Assembly: GCF_900103825.1 (NCBI RefSeq) | Contig: NZ_FNIF01000002.1 | Span: forward strand, 1-64,000 | Length of the DNA stretch: 64,000 nt | Reading direction: 5' to 3' | Source: Paenibacillus sp. yr247 | Lineage (GTDB): Bacteria > Bacillota > Bacilli > Paenibacillales > NBRC-103111 | In this document: piece by piece, positions 49,678 through 59,336 of the stretch | Layout: every line of letters starts with the position of its first letter | Numbering within the stretch: position 1 is the first letter of the stretch | Position numbers and translations under genes: made by a program | The notes under the pieces: generated by a model | Told to the model about the DNA's origin: nothing | What the model saw: the letters and a program-made list of their open reading frames with translations, nothing else | Databases searched by the model: none

Positions 49678-51399
49678 TTACGAATGAAAGTCCTGTCCAG
49701 AACGAACTTCTTTGACATAGCCGACGCGAATAACAAAATCGCCGAAGTGTTCGCCTTCTTGCCGTTCCTTCGCATAGTGAGTAACAATCGGTTGCAGCGA
49801 CTCCAGAATCTCCGCTTCTCCGATGTTTTCCTTATACAGCTTGTTCAGTCGGTTTCCGGAATGCCCACCGCCCAAATACATGTTGTATTTGCCGGGAGCC
49901 TTGCCAATAAACGCGATTTCCGCCAGCATCGGACGGGCGCATCCATTCGGACAACCTGTCATGCGAATGACGATTTCTTTGTCACCCAAACCAGCTTCTT
50001 CCAACATCGGCTCGATTTTATCCATTAAGTCGGGAAGGTAGCGCTCGGCTTCGGCCATCGCCATTCCGCAAGTCGGCAGAGACACGCATGCCATAGAGCT
50101 TCTGCGCAACGCGGAGTACTGAAGCCCATCCGTAAGACCATATTCTTTGATAAGCTCTTCGATCTTTTTCTTCTTCTGAGTACTCACATTACCGATCACC
50201 AGATTCTGGTTCGCCGTGAGTCTGAAGTCCCCGTTATGCACTTTGGCAATTTCACGAAGTCCGGTCATCAGCTGGTAGCTATCCTCGTCTTTAACACGAC
50301 CATTTTGTATAAACAGGTTGAAATGCCATTTCCCGTTACTTCCCTTAACCCAGCCATAGCGATCCCCGTTATGATCAAAATGGTATGGACGCGCCGCTTC
50401 GAGCTTCCAACCTAAACGAGCGGTTAGTTCACCAACGAACCAATCAATGCCGCGGTCATCTATCGTATATTTAAAACGTGCGTGTTTCCGCACAGAGCGA
50501 TCGCCATAATCCCGTTGAATCGTAACTGTCTTCTCTGCCAAATCAATTATTTGATCCGGTGTGATGAATCCGATCACTTGGGCTACTTGCGGGTAAGTCA
50601 ACGGATCCCCATGGCTCATCCCCATGCCGCCGCCTACGGATACATTGAATCCTTTCAGACGTCCATCTTCGACAATTGCAATGAAACCAAGGTCCTGCGA
50701 GAAGACATCCACATCATTGGAAGGCGGTACTGCAATACCGATCTTAAACTTACGCGGCAAATACACCCGTCCATAGATCGGCTCTTGCTCTACGCCATCT
50801 TGGCTGTCCACTACCTTTTCGCCGTCAAGCCAGATCTCGTGATAGGCTTTGGTCTGTGGATCAAGATGGTTGCTAACGAGGCAGGCCCATTCGTATACTT
50901 CGGCATGAACATCCGACTGGTAAGGATTCGGATTACACATGACGTTTCGGTTAACGTCACCGCACGCGGCTAGCGTACTTAACAACGAATCATTCACTTC
51001 ACGGATCGTCTTCTTCAAATTCCACTTCAGCACGCCGTGAAGTTGGAAAGATTGACGAGTCGTCAAACGGATCGTTCCGTTTGCATATTTCTGTGCGACC
51101 TGGTCCATCATCAACCATTGGTCTGGGGTAACGACTCCGCCAGCAGCACGCACACGCAGCATGAACTGATAGGCCGGCTCCAGCTTTTGCTTTTGCCGCT
51201 CGTTGCGCAGATCCCTGTCATCTTGCATATAGCTTCCGTGAAACTTCATCAAACGGTTATCATCCTCGGGGATGGACCCCGTAATTGCGTCTTTCAGCGT
51301 CTCTTCAAGACTCCCCCGCAAGTAATTGGTTCTAATTTTTATGTGTTCTACTTCGCTGTGCGGCGCACTGTTCTTTGATAGTAAATTATTATCTGACAT
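49678..51399 (-). CDS. cysI: Sulfite reductase (NADPH) hemoprotein beta-component
   Basis: 573 residues, same length as Bacillus CysI. The [4Fe-4S]-siroheme cysteines are in [24 protein letters not shown] and [20 protein letters not shown]. The repeat halves show [19 protein letters not shown] and [14 protein letters not shown], where basic residues bind sulfite. It performs the six-electron reduction of sulfite to sulfide. Located 38 bases downstream of cysJ; RBS AGAGGAGAAAGG. Confidence 0.97.
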   Translation of the reverse strand: MSDNNLLSKNSAPHSEVEHIKIRTNYLRGSLEETLKDAITGSIPEDDNRLMKFHGSYMQDDRDLRNERQKQKLEPAYQFMLRVRAAGGVVTPDQWLMMDQVAQKYANGTIRLTTRQSFQLHGVLKWNLKKTIREVNDSLLSTLAACGDVNRNVMCNPNPYQSDVHAEVYEWACLVSNHLDPQTKAYHEIWLDGEKVVDSQDGVEQEPIYGRVYLPRKFKIGIAVPPSNDVDVFSQDLGFIAIVEDGRLKGFNVSVGGGMGMSHGDPLTYPQVAQVIGFITPDQIIDLAEKTVTIQRDYGDRSVRKHARFKYTIDDRGIDWFVGELTARLGWKLEAARPYHFDHNGDRYGWVKGSNGKWHFNLFIQNGRVKDEDSYQLMTGLREIAKVHNGDFRLTANQNLVIGNVSTQKKKKIEELIKEYGLTDGLQYSALRRSSMACVSLPTCGMAMAEAERYLPDLMDKIEPMLEEAGLGDKEIVIRMTGCPNGCARPMLAEIAFIGKAPGKYNMYLGGGHSGNRLNKLYKENIGEAEILESLQPIVTHYAKERQEGEHFGDFVIRVGYVKEVRSGQDFHS

Positions 51400-51437
51400 T
51401 TTGGCCTTTCTCCTCTCGCGATCTTTGGGACTTGAAC

Positions 51438-53261
51438 TTAGTAAACATCCCTCTGATAACGTTTCTGCTGTTGCATACGCGTCAAATATTCGGCAGCTTC
51501 CTCTGCGCTGAAACCGCCCTCTTGTTCAATGATCGTTGCCAGGGCTGCATGAACGTCGTGTGCCATTTTCTTCTCATCGCCACAAACGTAAACGCAGGCC
51601 CCTTCCTGCAGCCATTGGTAGAGCTCCCGGCTCTTTTCAAGCATTCGATGCTGTACATACACTTTCTTGTCAGTATCGCGGGAGAACGCAACATCCATGC
51701 GTGTCAACACGCCCTCCTTGAGCCAGCGCTGCCATTCAATCTGATAAAGAAAGTCTGTGGAGAAGTGCTGATCACCATAGAACAACCACGTTTTCCCTTC
51801 AGCCCCAGTCTCTTCTCGCTCTCCTAGAAAGGCCCTGAATGGCGCGACGCCCGTGCCGGGTCCAATCATAATGATCGGCGTTTCTGGGCTATCAGGAAGC
51901 TTGAAATTCGGATTGTGTTGGATATAAACCGGCAATGTTTCGCCCGCCTGCACTCGCTCCGCGAGTTGAACGGAGCAGACGCCGTAACGGTCTCGTCCCT
52001 GAGCCTCGTAACGCACCGTGCGGACCGTAACGTGTACCTCATCCGGGAATGCTTTCGAACTGCTTGCGATCGAGTACAGTCTAGCAGGCATCTTCCGCAG
52101 GATCGCTACGAATTCGTTTGCAGGCACACCCTTAAGGGAGTAATCCTGTACTAAATCCAATAGATCCCGCTCGTTGAGATACGTTTTAAGCTGTTGCTCA
52201 TGTCCCACCATCAACAGTTCTTTTAAGTCATTATTGGAAGTAAGTTTTGCCACTTGCTCTAACAATGGCTTTGTCAGTACGGTGATCTCATAATTACGAA
52301 GTAATGTCTCTCGCAATGACCGTTTTTCGCCATTCTTATTTATGGTAATAAGGTCATCGGCTTTCCAGCCCATCTCTTCAATCAATTTATCCACGAGTCG
52401 AGGATTGTTCTCCGGATAGATGCCTAAGCAGTCACCCGGTTCATACTGAAGATTCGATCCCTCAAGGGATATCTCGACATGGCGAGTTTCTCGATCCGAT
52501 CCGCGGCCATTCAGATTCAAATTCTCAAGAACCTCGGCCTTGAACGGATTCGTTCTTGAATATTCCGATTCCGTCCCGCTCTCGATCGTCACGCCGGCTC
52601 CACTTGCAATTGCCGGAACCACCGAGGCTTCACTTAAGGAACTTATAACATCATTCATCCACTCCGCAGCAGGCTCATCAAAATCTACGTCACAATCGAC
52701 GCGCGGGGTAAGGCGCTTACCGCCTAGCTCTTCTAGTCGCTTGTCGAAATCCTTACCCGTTTGGCAGAAAAACTCGTAAGACGTATCTCCCAGAGCGAGC
52801 ACGGAAAACCGCAAATCCTCCAACTGAGGCGCTCTTTTACTATTAAGGAACTCATAGAAAGAAATCGCGTTATCCGGCGGATCTCCTTCCCCATGGGTAC
52901 TCACAAGAATAAGCAGGTTTTGGACCTTCTTTAAGGCATTCAGCTTGAAGTCTCCCATCGAGGATAGCGTTACCTGAAAGCCTCGCTCTTCTAGCTTTTT
53001 GGAAACCTTCTTCGCCAATCCTTGGGACTTGCCGGTCTGCGATCCGAAGAGAACGGTTACCTCCTTGGAAGTAACTACTGCATTCGCGGCCAAAGTCACT
53101 AATGGCGCAGTGTTTGATGTTACCGGAGCTGCAGCGCTATTAAGAGCAGTAAGATACCCGGTCAGCCAGATCCGTTGTGCTTCCGTTAGCGTAGGAAGTA
53201 GACGGTTAAGCAATTCTACTTGTTCCTGATTAAAAGGACTGTTTGTTACTTGTAGTTCCAA
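51438..53261 (-). CDS. cysJ: Sulfite reductase (NADPH) flavoprotein alpha-component
   Basis: 607 residues from TTG 53261, whose N-terminus ([20 protein letters not shown]) matches Bacillus CysJ; GAGGTGG lies six bases upstream. Domain order: flavodoxin ([52 protein letters not shown]), then FAD-binding ([19 protein letters not shown]), then NADPH domain ([42 protein letters not shown]), ending RDVY. It passes electrons to CysI. First gene of cysJI. Confidence 0.97.
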   Translation of the reverse strand: MELQVTNSPFNQEQVELLNRLLPTLTEAQRIWLTGYLTALNSAAAPVTSNTAPLVTLAANAVVTSKEVTVLFGSQTGKSQGLAKKVSKKLEERGFQVTLSSMGDFKLNALKKVQNLLILVSTHGEGDPPDNAISFYEFLNSKRAPQLEDLRFSVLALGDTSYEFFCQTGKDFDKRLEELGGKRLTPRVDCDVDFDEPAAEWMNDVISSLSEASVVPAIASGAGVTIESGTESEYSRTNPFKAEVLENLNLNGRGSDRETRHVEISLEGSNLQYEPGDCLGIYPENNPRLVDKLIEEMGWKADDLITINKNGEKRSLRETLLRNYEITVLTKPLLEQVAKLTSNNDLKELLMVGHEQQLKTYLNERDLLDLVQDYSLKGVPANEFVAILRKMPARLYSIASSSKAFPDEVHVTVRTVRYEAQGRDRYGVCSVQLAERVQAGETLPVYIQHNPNFKLPDSPETPIIMIGPGTGVAPFRAFLGEREETGAEGKTWLFYGDQHFSTDFLYQIEWQRWLKEGVLTRMDVAFSRDTDKKVYVQHRMLEKSRELYQWLQEGACVYVCGDEKKMAHDVHAALATIIEQEGGFSAEEAAEYLTRMQQQKRYQRDVY

Positions 53262-53382
53262 CAAAATCCACCTCTCATAACATGAAATAATAAATTCCCA
53301 GTATACATATCTCATTAATTTTCTCTCTCCTGAACCTATCACAGCTGGCGGAACAGGTCAATTACAATGAATTTATAAGATC

Positions 53383-53399
53383 TATCAGTTATATTGATA
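53383..53399. promoter_or_regulatory. Inverted repeat TATCA-N7-TGATA between cysJ and marR (candidate regulator site)
   Basis: Spacing and T-N11-A character resemble LysR-type boxes such as that of CysL, which activates cysJI in Bacillus. It lies about 120 bases upstream of cysJ. Position and symmetry are the only support. Confidence 0.35.
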
Positions 53400-53437
53400 A
53401 ACGAATAAAACCTTAGAGGAATCTACTCATCTATTCA

Positions 53438-53477
53438 TTGACGATTTTAATTACTAAGAATATAATTGCTATAGCAA
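53438..53477 (+). promoter_or_regulatory. Sigma-A promoter with overlapping palindrome, marR-MFS operon
   Basis: TTGACG, 17-base spacer, TATAAT (53461-53466), immediately followed by and overlapping the perfect 12-base palindrome TTGCTATAGCAA (53466-53477). A repressor bound there would block RNA polymerase; the MarR protein encoded next is the likely ligand. Confidence 0.75.
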
Positions 53478-53503
53478 ACAAAATGTAAAGTGGTGAATTT
53501 ACT

Positions 53504-53953
53504 ATGCAACTGGATAACTCATTTGGGTTTATATTGAACCATGCTGGAAGACGATTGACTCAGTTGTTGAACTACCATTTTCAGCCCTTTGATATGACTA
53601 CGGAGCAGTGGACTGTACTTAACCGTTTGGCCGAGGAAGATGGCATTACGCAGAAACTGTTGGCTGTCCGAGCTGAAAAGGATCAGACCAATATTACACG
53701 AATTCTCGATCAATTGGAGCGCAAAGGCTTGGTCGAACGTAAAGCTAATAAGATGGATCGAAGATCGTTTCTTACTTATATTACGGAGCAAGGCAGAGCT
53801 TTGAATGAAATCCTGACACCGATTGAGCAGAAGGTGATTGCCTCAGTGCTTAGCGGTTTTACGGAGAAAGAAGCATTGAATTTGCAAGTTCTACTTATCC
53901 TAATGACCAACAAGGCCAATGCATGCATCAAGGAGGTGGAGGAGTCACAGTGA
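53504..53953 (+). CDS. MarR-family transcriptional regulator
   Basis: 149 residues. The winged helix is clear: TTEQWTVLNRLAEEDGITQKLLAVRAEKDQTNITRILDQLERKGLVERKANKMDRRSFLTYITEQG, including the DRR wing tip. No Cys at the OhrR redox position. Its stop overlaps the GTG of the MFS gene (GTGA), so regulator and exporter are coupled. A palindrome over the promoter suggests autorepression relieved by the exported compound. Confidence 0.93.
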   Translation: MQLDNSFGFILNHAGRRLTQLLNYHFQPFDMTTEQWTVLNRLAEEDGITQKLLAVRAEKDQTNITRILDQLERKGLVERKANKMDRRSFLTYITEQGRALNEILTPIEQKVIASVLSGFTEKEALNLQVLLILMTNKANACIKEVEESQ

Positions 53954-55143
53954 ATACCGAAAGAAAATTGTGGAATCGCGATTTTGTTGCTGTCAGTCTC
54001 AGCAGCTTTTTTCTATTTATGACCTTTTATATCTTGGCTGTCACACTACCGATCTTCGTCACAGATACGCTGCATGGCGGACAGCAGCAGATTGGTCTCG
54101 TGATGACCGTCTTTATAATCTCAACTGTCATTTTACGGCCGTTAACTGGTAAATGGATGGATGAATGGAACCGGAAGAAGATTGTGCTATTCTCGCTTGC
54201 TCTCTTTATGATTTGCACCTTGATGTATCCGCTCATTCATCAATATGCTTTTTTGCTAGGCTTAAGGTTTCTTCATGGTATAGGTTTTGGGATGGCGACA
54301 ACGGCTGCAGGTGCTGTTGCGATTGAGCTAGTCCCTGAGCGGCGAAAAGGTGAGGGGATTGGCTTCTTCAGCCTTTTCATGAGCTTGGCTATGGTTGTCG
54401 GTCCCTTTCTGGGCTTAACCATTATGCAGTCGCACAATAATAGTCTTCTGTTTGGCGTGTGTATTGTGTTCGCGCTTCTCGCCTTCTTATTTGGATTGTC
54501 CATTCGTGTTCCTCAAGCAATCTCTAGAGCGGCCGTGAAATCGGAGTCTGGTTGGAGAAAGTTCATCGAGCCGCGTGCTTTGCCGATATCCCTGACTGGC
54601 AGTGTATTGGCCTTTTCCTATGGAGCGATTACAACTTTTCTTTCCGTGTACGCCAAAGCGATCGGACTGGATAAGTATGCGAGTTACTTCTTCATGGTGT
54701 TTGCTTTGATGATTGTTATATCCAGACCTTTTACTGGCAAATGGTTCGATCGATCAGGCCCAAATGGGTTAGTTTACCCAGGGGTGGCACTTTTCACATT
54801 AGGAATGATCGCCCTAAGTCTGGCATCTTCCCCCATCCCATTTTTAGTTGCAGGCGGTATGCTGGGACTGGGTTTCGGTGCGCTGCTTCCGAGCTTCCAG
54901 ACGATCGCCATTCAAGCCGCTCCGGCACACCGCAGGGGTCTTGCGACAGGAACGTATTTCTTGCTTTTCGACTCCGGTTACGGAATCGGCTCGTATGTGC
55001 TTGGCATAGTCGCATCGAGATCGAATTACCATACGATGTACTTCGTTGCAGGATTGGTTGTGGCATGCTCTGCCCTTCTATATTACGGACTTTATCATCG
55101 GAAAACGGCTTCTCCCGTTAAGCCAAGCTCTAATCCAATCTAA
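53950..55143 (+). CDS. MFS transporter, probable drug exporter
   Basis: 397 residues from GTG 53950 with GGAGGAG five bases upstream. 12 helices. The loop 2-3 motif is GKWMDEWNRKKIVL instead of the canonical G-x-L-a-D-r-x-G-R-K-x-x-L, conserved mainly at Gly, Asp, Arg and Lys. MATTAAGAVAIELVPERRKGEGIGFFS is typical of YfmO/staphyloferrin- or NorA-like exporters. It is under the MarR repressor gene upstream. Confidence 0.9.
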   Translation: MNTERKLWNRDFVAVSLSSFFLFMTFYILAVTLPIFVTDTLHGGQQQIGLVMTVFIISTVILRPLTGKWMDEWNRKKIVLFSLALFMICTLMYPLIHQYAFLLGLRFLHGIGFGMATTAAGAVAIELVPERRKGEGIGFFSLFMSLAMVVGPFLGLTIMQSHNNSLLFGVCIVFALLAFLFGLSIRVPQAISRAAVKSESGWRKFIEPRALPISLTGSVLAFSYGAITTFLSVYAKAIGLDKYASYFFMVFALMIVISRPFTGKWFDRSGPNGLVYPGVALFTLGMIALSLASSPIPFLVAGGMLGLGFGALLPSFQTIAIQAAPAHRRGLATGTYFLLFDSGYGIGSYVLGIVASRSNYHTMYFVAGLVVACSALLYYGLYHRKTASPVKPSSNPI

Positions 55144-55236
55144 CCTGCTCAAATTAGATAAAAACACCACTAAATTCATTTATTCTGGTCAGAATGAGGG
55201 AGTCAGAGGTTTAGTATAGTTACATACCTACTGGTA

Positions 55237-56200
55237 ATCGAGTAGGAGGGAGTGATTAACTCCCGACCTCTCAGTCAAGTAGCCCGATCCGTACTGCATC
55301 ATGTCCTCGTCTCTGAGGACGAAAGCCGTAGCTGCATTCAGAAAACTGCGGATCGAGCATTGGATTCAACACTTGGGCAATCGCTTGTTGGATGAATCGG
55401 TCTGTCACGGTTGGTATACCTAATAACCTCATACCGCCGTTAGGTTTCGGGATTTCGACCCTTCGGACAGGACTAGGTTCGTAGGTTCCATTCTCTATGC
55501 TTTGGCGAAGGGAATGCCAGATTCGTAGAATGTGCTCTCGTAAGGATTTTACGGGCATGCCATCTACTCCATGGCTTCCTTTATTCGCCTCGACACGGTG
55601 TAGTGCCGATAGTAGACCTCATGTGATAGTAATTCTTGAATCATCCTCATACTTCTCCTAACGTGAATTGTTTCCTCTCTTTGTGCCATGGATGAACTCT
55701 GCCCTCTCCAAGTCCCCCGCGGATTCACCGCTTCCTCCTTCGAGCAAGTCCGTATGGATTGTCTGCTTTCAATGTCCATCCTTGAACGCTAAGGTATTCA
55801 ATTCCTATTTCATGTTCAGCCCTTCCGTAAGCTGTTGCAACAGCTTACGTACTACGGCGTCTGCTGACTTCTGTACGTTCAGCCTGCTCTCACAAGTAGG
55901 GTTACGAAGTTCACTTCGCGTACCGTACAGATCTCCCCAGGTAAGAACGCTATCTTCCTCTCCATCTATCTGCCTCATTTACTTTCGTACGCCTTTGGCA
56001 GTATGGGCTTTAACTTGGTTTGCAGTCTCACCCAACGTACGCTAGCCTTCTATGAGATTCGTGTTCCTCAGACCGGAGATTTGCCGCCGACTTCCTTCAG
56101 ATTCGACCTCACGGTCGACACCCTTGTCTTGAGCTATGGCTACTACTGCCTTCGCCATTCGGGACTTGAACCCTAGAGATAGCGCCCATGCTGGGCGCAC
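55237..56200 (-). mobile_element. Group II intron, internally deleted
   Basis: The 5' end on the minus strand is GTGCGCCCAGCATGGGCG at 56200. Domain I-like sequence follows (CTCTAGGGTTCAAGTCCC, AAGACAAGGGTGTCGACC, AATCTGAAGGAAG), then RT remnants. The 3' end is assigned near 55237 from GGGCTACTTGACTGAGAG, then a GGGAGTTAATCACTCCC hairpin and CTACTCGAT. Length is about 0.96 kb against about 1.9 kb for complete members, so most of the RT and part of domains IV-V are missing. The left boundary is solid, the right one inferred. Confidence 0.75.
55271..55779 (-). pseudogene. Group II intron reverse transcriptase (LtrA-type), truncated and frameshifted
   Basis: Begins MDIESRQSIRTCSKEEAVNP, continues as MIQELLSHE, then loses one base near 55620. 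After that the correct frame (LLSALHRVEANKGSHGVDG) is read through the shift into MPVKSLREHILRIWHSLRQS. PSPVRRVEIPKPNGGMRLLG and DRFIQQAIAQVLNPML are RT0-RT2 blocks; it stops after SYGFRPQRRGHDAVRIGLLD. The YADD catalytic block and the maturase domain are absent, so the protein is inactive. Confidence 0.88.
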
Positions 56201-56235
56201 AAACAAGACGCGATCCGATTGGGATCGCGTCTTTG
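56201..56235 (-). terminator. Terminator hairpin at the intron insertion point
   Basis: GACGCGATCC and GGATCGCGTC pair; on the minus strand TTGTTT follows and the intron begins at the next base. It is the natural terminator of the glycosidase gene. Confidence 0.88.
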
Positions 56236-56261
56236 AGCTAAGGAATGGATATCCAGTCCTT

Positions 56262-57042
56262 TCATCCTATGATAAAAGGATACTCATGCTTCGCATCATC
56301 AGATTCGATTGTCCAAGTCCCTTCCTGATAGGAAATGTGATAGCTTTGCCCGCGGAACTGAATATGCTTCATCGAAAAGTTGCCCCAAGGCGGTGTTTTC
56401 AGATGGACCTTGTCCTGATCTAGTCTTGGCATCAGACCTAGTCCTCCCATCATCATGGCCGCCGCGGGCATAGCACTCCACCCCTGCAGGTTTGAGCCTT
56501 CCCCATAAACGGGTCCGTAATATTCAACGGGGGTCAGCCAGCCATTCTCCAAAGATACTTGGAACCAGCGCGTCAATGGATAGCGCCAGCCTCCGTCTCC
56601 TTCATCAGTTTGGCCATTGCATATACCCCATCCCAATACGGCCAGTCGCCGCCGTTGTGATAACGGTAAGGAGCCATGCTTTTCTCCACCTGAAGATGAA
56701 CGTTGTGATAAAACGGGAATGCAGTCATAATGCCCCAATCCCCATATTGCTGGCTCTGGTTGTTTTTGGTTTCCAGCTGTGAGGTCAGCTGCCCTATTAA
56801 GGCTGATTGATCTTCGGGAGACAGTAAATCGAACATAATCAATAAGGATAACTCAACGGAAGTGTTCGTCTCAAGGAATCCATTGCTGTTCCTGTAATTG
56901 AAATATCCATGCTCCTTCAGCTGCTGCTGCAAACTCTCTTTCGCTCTCCGATACAACGCTTCAAAACAGCTACATCATATTCTACCGGCATGCAGCTATC
57001 TCCCTCCGAGCTGGAGCCACCCCATATCGGTAAGTGTCTCAT
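56262..57042 (-). pseudogene. Glycoside hydrolase ((alpha/alpha)6-barrel type) with two frameshifts
   Basis: The gene starts at ATG 57042 after AGGGAGG. Near 56980 one T is missing (VAV, then the frame continues as FEALYRRAKESLQQQLKEHG). Near 56600 a second shift joins YHNGGDWPYWDGVYAMAKL to GGWRYPLTRWFQVSLENGW. The rest (EYYGPVYGEGSNLQGWSAMP) reads through to KHEYPFIIG. The recovered parts look like a GH37/GH63-clan glycosidase C-terminal half; the expected N-terminal half is missing. It is the last gene of an operon with a GPH transporter and a PIG-L deacetylase, so the pathway is losing its hydrolase. Confidence 0.8.
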
Positions 57043-57058
57043 TTTCCAAGCCTCCCTC

Positions 57059-58342
57059 TTAAGTGTTTGAGCCTCTGAGTTTTTTTTCGGTCGACGCATA
57101 CTTTCTTAAGAACACCAGTCCAATCACAAGAATAATGAGCGGCATGCCACCAATGAGAAAGCGGAATCCGAGAATGGCGCTTGAGACTTGCACATTCTTA
57201 TTGGCATCATAGCCGCTTGTTGCAAAGAAAATACCCATGATGGCATATTGAATGGACATACCAATCCGAATGATAAAGCCGTTAACGCCATAATACATGC
57301 CTTCCCGACGGCGTCCTGTTTGCTCCGCATCAAAGTCAATCACATCTGAGAGCAAGACGTGCAAGGAAAGCATGAAGCCCGAAACCGGAATACCGAGAAA
57401 TGCACCAATCGCGATAACGCTGACAGGCGTGTGGGCCAAAAGGAACCCAAGAGAGATGAGCGCATATAAAACCGATGAAATGATGGCTATTCGAACGGTT
57501 GCAAAGCGTAACCCGCTTTTTGCCCAAATGAATGACATCGGAATGGCCACGATAAAGACAGAGCCCAAGAAGATTGAGTTCTGTGTTGGCGTAAGCGCAA
57601 CCACATACTTGGTGTAAAAAGCAGTTAATGTAACAAACATCGTAGTTGTCAGCTGAATGAGTAAATTCGCCACAACGTAGGAGTTAAAGAGTTTATTTTT
57701 CAGCGTATTCACTGTGGCTTCTTTGAATTTCAACGGGTTTGTCAGGTAGGCAGGGTTCTCAAAAGAACCATACAGGGATGTATATAACGAAATGACTGCA
57801 ATAAGTGAGAATAACCCCGCCATAAGTCCCCAACCGAGGGACAAGCCGAGGGATTTAGCCAGTGCAATACCAATAATCATCCCGACGATGCTGAACATTT
57901 GTTGGAACGCCGATACCTGGTAGCGGTCCTTTTTGGTTTGATACATTTCAGGGAACAACGCACCCGTGTTTAACCCAATAAAGGAATAAATCAGATCAAA
58001 AAAGAACGTAAGTGTGAAAAAGTAGATTAACAGCATGGTGGAGCTGGCCGCCGGCGGATTGAATAAGAAATAAAAAATAACACCAAATGGCAAACTTCCG
58101 AAAAGGATATAAGGAATACGCCTTCCAAAGCGTGTCTTCGTACGGTCGCTTACATAGCCGGCTAACAGATTAAACAATGCATTAAAGAGTCCATACACGG
58201 TCATTCCAATCGATATATACGTGCCAGGAACGTTCAAAACGGTTACATAATAAAAAACAGCAATAGCGTTGAAGGCTTGCCATAATACACTGAGCCCGAC
58301 TTGATTAAAGCTGTATGCAATTTTTTTGGACGTGGCTACCAT
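57059..58342 (-). CDS. GPH-family (glycoside-pentoside-hexuronide) cation symporter
   Basis: 427 residues, 12 helices, MFS_2 type. VYGLFNALFNLLAGYVSDRTKTRFGRRIPYILFGSLPFG is the strong family motif near residues 50-88, and DVIDFDAEQTGRRREGMYYGVNGFIIRIGMSI is the second one near 315-345. It imports sugars or glycosides with Na+ or H+. The ATG at 58342 is 29 bases after the PIG-L gene. The frame is intact, in contrast with the downstream hydrolase. Confidence 0.9.
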   Translation of the reverse strand: MVATSKKIAYSFNQVGLSVLWQAFNAIAVFYYVTVLNVPGTYISIGMTVYGLFNALFNLLAGYVSDRTKTRFGRRIPYILFGSLPFGVIFYFLFNPPAASSTMLLIYFFTLTFFFDLIYSFIGLNTGALFPEMYQTKKDRYQVSAFQQMFSIVGMIIGIALAKSLGLSLGWGLMAGLFSLIAVISLYTSLYGSFENPAYLTNPLKFKEATVNTLKNKLFNSYVVANLLIQLTTTMFVTLTAFYTKYVVALTPTQNSIFLGSVFIVAIPMSFIWAKSGLRFATVRIAIISSVLYALISLGFLLAHTPVSVIAIGAFLGIPVSGFMLSLHVLLSDVIDFDAEQTGRRREGMYYGVNGFIIRIGMSIQYAIMGIFFATSGYDANKNVQVSSAILGFRFLIGGMPLIILVIGLVFLRKYASTEKKLRGSNT

Positions 58343-58371
58343 TGATGTTGTGCCCCCTCTGTCGTGTATGC

Positions 58372-59127
58372 TTAGCTATAAAGTGCTGCCGGGAAGAAAT
58401 GCAACTGATGTGAAGTTAACACCTTAAAAGCTTCCGCATAGCCTGCTGCTTCATGGTTTTGCTTCAACTTGCCATACAATTGACCAGCTTCATAGTCAAA
58501 ATAAGTTTTAACCATGGGCCAATTTAAATTGTCGAATTGGCTCTTGTGCGCTAAGATGGAGGCTATTTTACGTTCCCAGTCCGCGGTTACATCCACATAT
58601 GTATTAGGATGCGAAGTTGCATAGAAGGCAATTTGCGGAACAGCAAACGGCTCTGACGTTGGAAAGAGAATTTCGTTTGATGAAAAAAGCATGGCCGCGG
58701 CTACCGCTTTACCTGTCTTGTAATGGTCCGGATGAGCCTCATATGGCATCCATGGATCCACCGTAAGCAGCATGTCCGGCTTTTCCCCGCGGATAATTGG
58801 AATCAGCTTGTGCAGGATATCTTGCTCTGTATAATCCCCCATATCCGGGAAATCGAGCGTAAAATGTTTGGAAACCCCGATAATTCCACCCGCTGCGAGC
58901 CTTTCCTTTCTGCGGATCTCAACGATTTCTGCGGGATCCGTAGCGCCCGTAGAGCCGCTGCCGCGTCCATCGGTCACCGTAATGTATACGATTTCACAAC
59001 CGCGCTGCGCAAGCTTGTACAAGGTTCCTGCAGCTCCTACTTCATTATCATCGGGGTGCGGCTGAACGCATACGATTTTTTTCACGTCCAACAGGTCTGG
59101 CAAGCCTAAAATACGTTTAATATCCAT
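58372..59127 (-). CDS. PIG-L family deacetylase
   Basis: 251 residues. The zinc site motif VQPHPDDNEVGAAGT is near residue 25, with the third ligand in EAHPDHYKTGKA. ITVTDGRGSGSTGAT and EIRRKERLAAGGIIGV are typical of LmbE/BshB-like enzymes. It deacetylates GlcNAc-type substrates; the neighbouring transporter suggests a diacetylchitobiose-like or acetylated glycoside. Bacillithiol synthesis is less likely in this context. Start 59127 (MDIKRILG) follows GGAGG by eight bases. First gene of the PIG-L/GPH/glycosidase operon. Confidence 0.88.
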   Translation of the reverse strand: MDIKRILGLPDLLDVKKIVCVQPHPDDNEVGAAGTLYKLAQRGCEIVYITVTDGRGSGSTGATDPAEIVEIRRKERLAAGGIIGVSKHFTLDFPDMGDYTEQDILHKLIPIIRGEKPDMLLTVDPWMPYEAHPDHYKTGKAVAAAMLFSSNEILFPTSEPFAVPQIAFYATSHPNTYVDVTADWERKIASILAHKSQFDNLNWPMVKTYFDYEAGQLYGKLKQNHEAAGYAEAFKVLTSHQLHFFPAALYS

Positions 59128-59219
59128 TTTACATTCCTCCAATACGACAAATTCTATCACAAAAAATGTCGAAAAAGTACATTGATTATTGATATAGAAG
59201 CTTTTTATAGCTATATTAA

Positions 59220-59248
59220 TTGACTTTAAATTTCAGGGATGATATAAA
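59220..59248 (+). promoter_or_regulatory. Sigma-A promoter of htpG
   Basis: TTGACT, 17-base spacer, TATAAA. Confidence 0.9.
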
Positions 59249-59256
59249 AATAGTGT

Positions 59257-59283
59257 ATAGCACTCAAAGACAGAGAGTGCTAA
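59257..59283 (+). promoter_or_regulatory. CIRCE element (HrcA operator) upstream of htpG
   Basis: ATAGCACTC, nine bases, GAGTGCTAA. This is the CIRCE consensus with one change at the first base, starting nine bases after the -10 box. HrcA would block the start of the transcript. Confidence 0.95.
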
Positions 59284-59336
59284 TGGAACGTTCGGTTCAA
59301 GATTAACTTCGTTACAAATTGAAAGGAGATCTTCAC

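Noticed and set aside
53262..53437. Possible SAM or T-box riboswitch upstream of cysJ
   Set aside because: No K-turn, GNTG or T-box sequence could be found; only a promoter-like and an inverted-repeat signal are present.
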